Shown here in pieces: positions 6,467-10,437 of a stretch of 10,437 bases of DNA (positions are counted from its first letter, which is position 1; each line of letters opens with the position of its first letter). The position numbers and the translations under genes are program-made. Where the stretch lies: the NCBI GenBank assembly GCA_910587355.1, contig CAJUKF010000064.1, positions 1 through 10,437 on the forward strand. Reading direction: 5' to 3'. The stretch comes from an uncultured Muribaculaceae bacterium (GTDB lineage Bacteria; Bacteroidota; Bacteroidia; Bacteroidales; Muribaculaceae). Below the pieces are notes generated by a model. The model ran no database searches. It had not been told where the DNA came from and saw nothing but the letters and a program-made list of their open reading frames with translations.

Positions 6467-7816
6467 ATGCATAAAATCTTTTTTCTCTCAGCCGCTCTGA
6501 CCCTGGCGGCCACTGCTCACGCATACACTATTATCGACGGCACCCTAAGACAGTCGAAAATCTATCCCGAAACCGTTCATACATATAAAATATCGCTTCC
6601 CGAGGGATACTCCGGAGGCGAGACCTGCCTTTATGTCGGGCTCGACGGCATACTCTGCGATGCTCCGGCACGGATTGACTCGCTAATCGCAGCCGGCGAC
6701 ATTCCGCAAATGGCAGGAATATATCTGCAGCCCGGTATTATCTATGGCGACGACAGCAAAACAGTTCTGCGCTACAACCGCAGCAACGAATTCGATGCCA
6801 CAGACGCCCGTTTCGCACGCTTTCTTGAAGAAGAACTGATTCCGGCAGCTGTAGCAACAGCCCGGAAAGCCGGCCATGAGCTGAAAATAAAGGAAGGTGG
6901 CGAAAACGCCATGATATTCGGCCTCAGCAGCGGCGGCATAGCAGCATTTACAGCCGCCTGGCATCGTCCGCAGCTTTTCAGCCGCGTATTTTCGGGGTGC
7001 GGCACTTTTGTGCCTATGCGCAGCGGAAACGATTTGCAGGCCATTGTGCGTAAGGCAGAACCGAAACAGCTGCGGATATTCCTTCAGGACGGTTACAGCG
7101 ACACATGGAATCCTCTGTTCGGAAGCTGGTTCGAAGCAAATCAGCTCATGGGTTCGGCACTCGAATTCGCCGGTTATGACTATAATTTCGACTGGGCGGA
7201 CGGCGGTCACAGCGTGAAGCGTTCCTCCGAAATCTTCTGCGATGTGATGAAATGGCTTTGGCGCGGTTATCCTGCACCACTGGAAAAACGCTCAACCGGT
7301 AATGAAACCGTAGCACGTATGCTCGACGGCGCCGGCGAATGGGTGAAGTATCCCTATGAGCCTTACGAGCCTAATTCAAATGCGGCCGTATATCCCGACG
7401 GCTCTCTTCGCGCCATGCCCGACCGCGGCGACCAGCTGTCGCAGGAACTTCTGCGTCCCGACGGCATGCCCTATGCCGCCCAGCGTTTCTACTGGCTTCA
7501 TTCGTATGACAACAACGGGCTGCAGAAAGGCGGCATGACATTCGACGGCGACGGGTATCTGTGGGTAATAACAGATGCCGGCATTCAGGTATGCGACCAG
7601 AACGGACGCGTGCGCGCAATTTTCGATTTGCCTTTCGATGCCTCAAAAATCGCCGGGAACAGCAACGGCCGTCGCCGTGCTCCGCGAGCTTCAACACGCA
7701 TGGAAGTCAACGACGGCGAAATCGTGGTTTACACACCAGATGCAATTTATCGCCGTAAGATGAACGTACGCGCCGCCGTGCCTGGTGTCCGTCCCGCATC
7801 CGAAGGTCAGGGCTAA
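6467..7816 (+). CDS. Secreted esterase (esterase D/Fes-like) with C-terminal SMP-30-like region
   Basis: The 449-residue protein has a signal peptide (residues 1-19, ending ATAHA/Y) and two parts. Residues about 25-270 form an alpha/beta-hydrolase of the esterase D/enterochelin-esterase type (PF00756): the nucleophile elbow is GLSSG with Ser154, candidate acids are Asp208 or Asp212 in LQDGYSD, and the catalytic His248 is in GGHS. The block RSNEFDATDARFARFLEEELIP is typical of this family. Residues about 290-449 resemble part of an SMP-30/gluconolactonase beta-propeller, with GGMTFDGDGYLWV, TDAGIQVCDQNGRVRAI and a terminal PGVRPASEGQG. The likely site is the periplasm or outer surface, and the substrate may be a carbohydrate ester, sugar lactone or siderophore ester; none can be settled from sequence. 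I see no T9SS sorting domain at the C-terminus. It begins 11 bases after ispF and ends the operon, its stop overlapping the holA stop on the other strand. Confidence 0.82.
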   Translation: MHKIFFLSAALTLAATAHAYTIIDGTLRQSKIYPETVHTYKISLPEGYSGGETCLYVGLDGILCDAPARIDSLIAAGDIPQMAGIYLQPGIIYGDDSKTVLRYNRSNEFDATDARFARFLEEELIPAAVATARKAGHELKIKEGGENAMIFGLSSGGIAAFTAAWHRPQLFSRVFSGCGTFVPMRSGNDLQAIVRKAEPKQLRIFLQDGYSDTWNPLFGSWFEANQLMGSALEFAGYDYNFDWADGGHSVKRSSEIFCDVMKWLWRGYPAPLEKRSTGNETVARMLDGAGEWVKYPYEPYEPNSNAAVYPDGSLRAMPDRGDQLSQELLRPDGMPYAAQRFYWLHSYDNNGLQKGGMTFDGDGYLWVITDAGIQVCDQNGRVRAIFDLPFDASKIAGNSNGRRRAPRASTRMEVNDGEIVVYTPDAIYRRKMNVRAAVPGVRPASEGQG

Positions 7817-8844
7817 ATGCGGCCCGGAGCCGAAAGTATGTGGAATGCAAGCTCATAGAAGAGCTGATGCTCGTTGCGGCGTGAACCCACGCCCTTGCTC
7901 TGCGCGTCGAATTTCCTTATGGCCGATATGATTTCTATCAGCTGGAACGGATTATAGCTCGCCATTCCCTGCTTTATGCGCCGCAGGGCGAACTGGTTGC
8001 GCAGCCTGAGCGCGTCGCTTATGGCTGCGTCTGTGCGTTGAGGTACATAATAGGCTATCAGCAAATCAGCGAAGAAATTGAACACCGACGACGCGGCCAG
8101 TACCAGCGGCACCGCCTTCGGGTTGCTGCGGAAATATGCGAGACAGCGGAACACCTTGGCGGCATCACGTGCCGCGAAAGCATCGACAAGCTCAAATGTA
8201 TTGTACTCTTTGCTCACTCCGATATTGCGCTCCACCACCTCGGGCGTGACCGAGGCATTCGGCGGCAGAATCGTGGCGAGTTTGTCAATCTCATTGTAGA
8301 GTTTGCTCAGGTCACTGCCTATGAAGTCGCGCATCATCTCCAGTGATTTCTGGTCCGACGACAGCCCTTTCTGGCGTATATACGCGCCTATATACGCCGG
8401 GATATTATAATCCTGTATTTTCTTTGACTCGAACACCACGCCGTTGCCCTGCTTTATGGCGTTCATGAGTTCCTTGCCTTTGGCCTGCGCGCCGCGGCAG
8501 CAGATTACAAGCAGGGTTGTCGGCACAGGGTCGGCGAGATAAGGCGCGAGCTTTGCCAGCTTGTCGGCTCGTATTGCCTGCGCCTCTTTGAGTATAACCA
8601 CCTGACGCTCGGCCATCATGGGTATTCTGCGGCATAAATCAATCACCTGCGTCGGCTCTGTCTCCGGAGCATAGAGCACATACTGATTGAATGCCTTCTC
8701 ATCTTCCGAAAGCACATTCTCGAATTCTGCAGCCAGTGCGTCGGTAAAATAACCCTCCTCACCGTGAAGAAGATAAACAGGCGCAAACTCATGCGCCTTG
8801 ATAGCTTTCTTGATACCTTCGTATGTAGGTGCCGGAAGTGCCAT
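7813..8844 (-). CDS. holA: DNA polymerase III subunit delta
   Basis: HolA is the delta subunit of the clamp loader; it opens the beta sliding clamp so that it can be put on primed DNA. The 343-residue product has the family's N-terminal block (TYEGIKKAIKAHEFAPVYLLHGEEGYF, residues 7-33), the beta-strand ERQVVILKEA, a helical middle region with DFIGSDLSKLYNEIDKL, VVERNIGVSKEYNTFELVDA, and the C-terminal collar helices ending in QLFYELAFHIL. Like other delta proteins it shows no working Walker A motif. I chose the ATG at 8844; a TTG at 8865 would add seven residues (MFITDIP) that do not fit the family. The gene is divergent from the nuclease-like gene across a 94-base region holding a 34-base palindrome, and convergent with the esterase gene with overlapping stops. 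It is likely an essential housekeeping gene expressed on its own. Confidence 0.93.
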   Translation of the reverse strand: MALPAPTYEGIKKAIKAHEFAPVYLLHGEEGYFTDALAAEFENVLSEDEKAFNQYVLYAPETEPTQVIDLCRRIPMMAERQVVILKEAQAIRADKLAKLAPYLADPVPTTLLVICCRGAQAKGKELMNAIKQGNGVVFESKKIQDYNIPAYIGAYIRQKGLSSDQKSLEMMRDFIGSDLSKLYNEIDKLATILPPNASVTPEVVERNIGVSKEYNTFELVDAFAARDAAKVFRCLAYFRSNPKAVPLVLAASSVFNFFADLLIAYYVPQRTDAAISDALRLRNQFALRRIKQGMASYNPFQLIEIISAIRKFDAQSKGVGSRRNEHQLFYELAFHILSAPGRI

Positions 8845-8867
8845 GGGAATATCTGTGATGAACAATT

Positions 8868-8901
8868 GAAAAATAATGCGTAAATTTACGCATTATTTTT
8901 C
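8868..8901. repeat. Perfect 34-bp palindrome between divergent genes
   Basis: Two 17-base arms (8868-8884 and 8885-8901) are exact reverse complements with no spacer; pairing breaks at 8867/8902. The centre reads GCGTAAATTTACGC. On both strands the centre gives TAAATTTA, one base short of the Bacteroidetes -7 consensus TAnnTTTG. The outer arms also read TATTTTTC outward, again 7 of 8. No good -33 element lies 19-21 bases upstream on either strand. It could be a shared symmetric promoter, an operator for a dimeric repressor, or both. If central transcription starts are used, leaders would be roughly 30 bases to the holA ATG at 8844 and 45 bases to the ATG at 8939. Confidence 0.95.
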
Positions 8902-8938
8902 GGACACCGGCCCGGCATACATCAAATTCACTCAAAAA

Positions 8939-9424
8939 ATGACATTACCCGTTCTTAATCTGCCTCCCGTCAGCGCCTCTGTGCGTCGCGATGAAGACTC
9001 ACGTCGGGGAGGAATGGAAATCTACGACCGGCTCAGATGCAAATGGGTGGCACTCACTCCCGAAGAGTGGGTGAGGCAACATTTTGTGGAATTTCTCATG
9101 TCTGAGAGGGAATTTCCTCAGGCCCTTATGGCGAATGAAGTAGCGCTTACTCTCAACAGCACGGCCAGACGCTGCGACACATTAATATATACACGCGCGC
9201 TCAAACCCCTGTGCGTGGTAGAATATAAACGGCCCGATGTTGCCGTCTCGGCAAAAGTCTTCGACCAGATAGCACGTTATAACGGTGTGCTGAACGCTCC
9301 GTTCCTCATTGTAAGCAACGGCCTGCGCCACTACTGTGCGCGCTACACAGCATCGGGATACATATTTTTGCGCGACATTCCCTCGTACGATGCGATGATA
9401 GCCGCCTGCAATCAGAACATATAG
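8939..9424 (+). CDS. Small HsdR-N-terminal-like protein, putative orphan PD-(D/E)xK nuclease
   Basis: The 161-residue product matches the N-terminal nuclease domain of type I restriction R subunits (HSDR_N type) but has no helicase or translocase part, and no HsdM or HsdS gene is near. The block WVALTPEEWVRQHFVEFL (about 36-53) is typical of this small Bacteroidetes family. A full candidate nuclease core is visible: E67 (NEVAL), D80 (RRCDTLIY) and E95-x-K97 in VEYKRPDV, followed by the Q-like helix segment KVFDQIARYNGVL. I chose the ATG at 8939 because MTLPVLNLPP fits the family; the ATG at 8876 lies inside the 34-base palindrome and would add 21 unrelated residues. No signal peptide is seen, so it should be cytoplasmic. 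Function is unknown; its place beside holA suggests DNA repair or replication-linked processing rather than restriction, but that is inference. Its 3' end overlaps the convergent barrel gene by 13 bases. Confidence 0.85.
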   Translation: MTLPVLNLPPVSASVRRDEDSRRGGMEIYDRLRCKWVALTPEEWVRQHFVEFLMSEREFPQALMANEVALTLNSTARRCDTLIYTRALKPLCVVEYKRPDVAVSAKVFDQIARYNGVLNAPFLIVSNGLRHYCARYTASGYIFLRDIPSYDAMIAACNQNI

Positions 9425-10053
9425 GCGACACGGACAGCCCACTGGCGGTTGCGTGCCGAGATATTCTCAAGCTGACTCGTCTTGATGATATAGGTCATGC
9501 CCCATGTATACTGCACCGACACCTGCCAGCGACGAAGCACTTCAAAACCGCCGCCACAGCTGAGCCCGAGTTCACCGGTAGGATAGTTGAACACCTTGGA
9601 AGCGCCCGGGTTGCCCTTTATTTTGGAATGCCCCACGCTGAGAGTAAAATCCGGACCTCCGTAGACAAATGGCGCAAGATAATCCTCAAACCCGTTCATG
9701 CGCGTCCATTTGAAGCGCAGATGGAACGGAATATCAAGCGTATGAAGACGGACATCACTGTTCCGATAGCCTTCACTGCTCCATATCTCTCGCGTACCAA
9801 TATCGCACTTCGCTCCAATCATATTATAGATAAGACCAAAGTCCATGCCGAAGCCGATGCCGGGAAACATAAGCTCGGCCTGTATGCCAGCCTGACCTCC
9901 AACAAGACTGCTTACAGGGAATATGTCCTGCTTGAACTTCAGGTCTGTATAAGTTACACCTACGATAGGCGCGTAGCGGAACTGTGCCGAAACAGCCGGA
10001 GCTGCGGCAATAAGAGCGACGAAAAAGAGAAGCAGCGCAGAAAGACGTTTCAT
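9412..10053 (-). CDS. Outer-membrane beta-barrel protein, PorT-like family
   Basis: The 213-residue product is a small outer-membrane barrel of the broad PorT-like (outer membrane beta-barrel, PF13568-type) group found widely in Bacteroidetes. A clear signal peptide covers residues 1-23 (APAVSA/QF). The mature part has alternating strands: FRYAPIVGVTYTDL at the start, GGQAGIQAELMF, GIGFGMDFGLIYNM, LHTLDIPFHLRFKW, APFVYGGPDFTLSVG, TGELGLSCGGGFEVL, WQVSVQYTWGM, and a last strand ending in the barrel-assembly signal VAYMF with a terminal Phe. About eight strands fit the length. It should not be named porT: that T9SS component is one specific member, and nothing here shows this copy is it. A TACCTTTG promoter element lies about 45 bases upstream. 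Its end overlaps the nuclease-like gene by 13 bases. Role unknown; membership of the barrel group is well supported. Confidence 0.88.
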   Translation of the reverse strand: MKRLSALLLFFVALIAAAPAVSAQFRYAPIVGVTYTDLKFKQDIFPVSSLVGGQAGIQAELMFPGIGFGMDFGLIYNMIGAKCDIGTREIWSSEGYRNSDVRLHTLDIPFHLRFKWTRMNGFEDYLAPFVYGGPDFTLSVGHSKIKGNPGASKVFNYPTGELGLSCGGGFEVLRRWQVSVQYTWGMTYIIKTSQLENISARNRQWAVRVAYMF

Positions 10054-10099
10054 TATTTATGATTTATGCTTTCGTTTATATCATTTATATTTCAAGACA

Positions 10100-10107
10100 C
10101 AAAGGTA
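10100..10107 (-). promoter_or_regulatory. -7 promoter element (TACCTTTG) of the barrel gene
   Basis: The minus strand reads TACCTTTG, an exact TAnnTTTG match. The transcript would start near 10093 and have a leader of about 40 bases before the ATG at 10053. The nearest TTTG upstream is only 14 bases away (near 10122-10125), short of the usual 19-21, so the -33 box is doubtful. Confidence 0.6.
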
Positions 10108-10297
10108 AGTTAAAAAAACGACAAAAAACTGCAATTAACGCTATTTATAACTTTCACAATGCCACATAGCGGGAGCCGGAAACTGCAAATATATGAATGT
10201 ACAAATTTTAACAAAACAGCAAACGGAAGCCATTTGACTGAATACCTGTACATTACAAGCAATTCCATGAAAAACGGCAAAAAAATGCGCAGAAATA

Positions 10298-10329
10298 TTT
10301 GGAGGGAATAAAAAAAGTGCATAACTTTG
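10298..10329 (+). promoter_or_regulatory. Consensus Bacteroidetes promoter for the tRNA
   Basis: TTTG (10298-10301), a 20-base spacer and TAACTTTG (10322-10329) match the Bacteroidetes sigma-ABfr consensus (TTTG, 19-21 bases, TAnnTTTG) at every fixed base. Transcription should start around 10335, giving a leader of about 50 bases before the tRNA-Thr at 10385, to be removed by RNase P. This is the best promoter in the window, as expected for a stable RNA. Confidence 0.8.
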
Positions 10330-10384
10330 CAACCGCAAACGGGAAAAGACAAGGCACTCCCTGCTGCAGAGAAAATTGAAAACC

Positions 10385-10437
10385 GCCTCTTTAGCTCAGT
10401 TGGCCAGAGCACGTGATTTGTAATCTCGGGGTCGTTG
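10385..10437 (+). tRNA. tRNA-Thr (anticodon UGU), truncated by the window end
   Basis: The first 53 bases of a tRNA are present. The acceptor 5' strand is GCCTCTT, followed by TA, a D-arm GCTC/GAGC with loop AGTTGGCCA, A26, an anticodon stem CGTGA/TCTCG, and loop TTTGTAA with anticodon TGT at 10419-10421, which reads ACA and other threonine codons. GGGTC is the variable loop and GTTG starts the T-arm. The T-loop, acceptor 3' strand and any CCA lie beyond the window. The anticodon stem has a T-T mismatch (10414 with 10426). It may be the first gene of a tRNA cluster. Confidence 0.92.

Larger units (their letters stand above)
10054..10384. other. AT-rich divergent intergenic region
   Basis: These 331 bases hold no gene I can support. 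On the minus side there is a -7 element for the barrel gene (10100-10107), and on the plus side a full promoter for the tRNA (10298-10329). An inverted repeat AATGTACA (10196-10203) and TGTACATT (10247-10254), 43 bases apart, lies in the middle; TGTACA is itself a palindrome, so this may be chance. The remainder is AT-rich with many A and T runs and shows nothing clear. Confidence 0.7.

Noticed and set aside
6683..7210. 175-codon open frame on the minus strand
   Set aside because: Antisense to the esterase domain, low-complexity and Cys-rich translation with no family likeness.
8845..8865. TTG start that would lengthen HolA by seven residues
   Set aside because: An ATG at 8844 gives the family-like N-terminus; the extension has no support.
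8876..8938. Upstream ATG for the nuclease-like gene
   Set aside because: It lies inside the palindrome that probably holds the promoter, and the added 21 residues do not fit the family.
10196..10254. Inverted repeat AATGTACA/TGTACATT
   Set aside because: Only eight bases, 43 apart, and each half is largely a palindrome itself; likely chance.
10110..10412. 100-codon open frame on the minus strand
   Set aside because: It overlaps the tRNA and its promoter, lies in AT-rich intergenic DNA and has a Phe/Leu/Cys-rich translation typical of noise.

Overview
The window looks like a chromosomal segment of an anaerobic gut Bacteroidales, most likely Muribaculaceae or a relative. Three things suggest this: a type IX secretion system (T9SS) gene pair porU-porV; Bacteroidetes-type promoters (TTTG, about 20 bases, TAnnTTTG); and families typical of the phylum, such as a Bacteroidetes-style Rex and a PorT-like barrel. 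The taxon is inferred, since no search was run. I see no insertion sequence, prophage, CRISPR array or clear sign of recent transfer.

Left part, 57-7816, plus strand: six genes packed head to tail, probably one operon. In order they are rex (NADH/NAD+-sensing repressor), a degenerate FAH-fold protein, porU (sortase of the T9SS), porV (outer-membrane shuttle protein for T9SS cargo), ispF (MEP isoprenoid pathway) and a secreted esterase with a C-terminal propeller-like region. Junctions are tight: rex and the FAH-like gene overlap in ATGA, porV and ispF overlap in TAATG, and the others are 11-18 bases apart. The exception is the 92-base porU-porV gap, which holds a hairpin. PorU and PorV act together at the outer membrane. 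Rex is a candidate redox input for the whole unit.

Right part, 7813-10053: holA (DNA polymerase III delta, minus strand) faces the esterase, and the two stop codons overlap. Divergent from holA is a small orphan nuclease-like protein of the HsdR N-terminal family. A perfect 34-base palindrome at 8868-8901 lies between them and may be a shared symmetric promoter or operator. The nuclease-like gene then collides tail to tail, with a 13-base overlap, with a minus-strand outer-membrane beta-barrel gene.

End, 10054-10437: an AT-rich intergenic stretch with a minus-strand promoter element for the barrel gene and a full consensus promoter for a tRNA-Thr(UGU), which runs off the window.

The points most worth following up are the apparent FAH pseudoenzyme inside a T9SS operon, the palindrome shared by holA and the orphan nuclease, and the placing of rex at the head of porU-porV.
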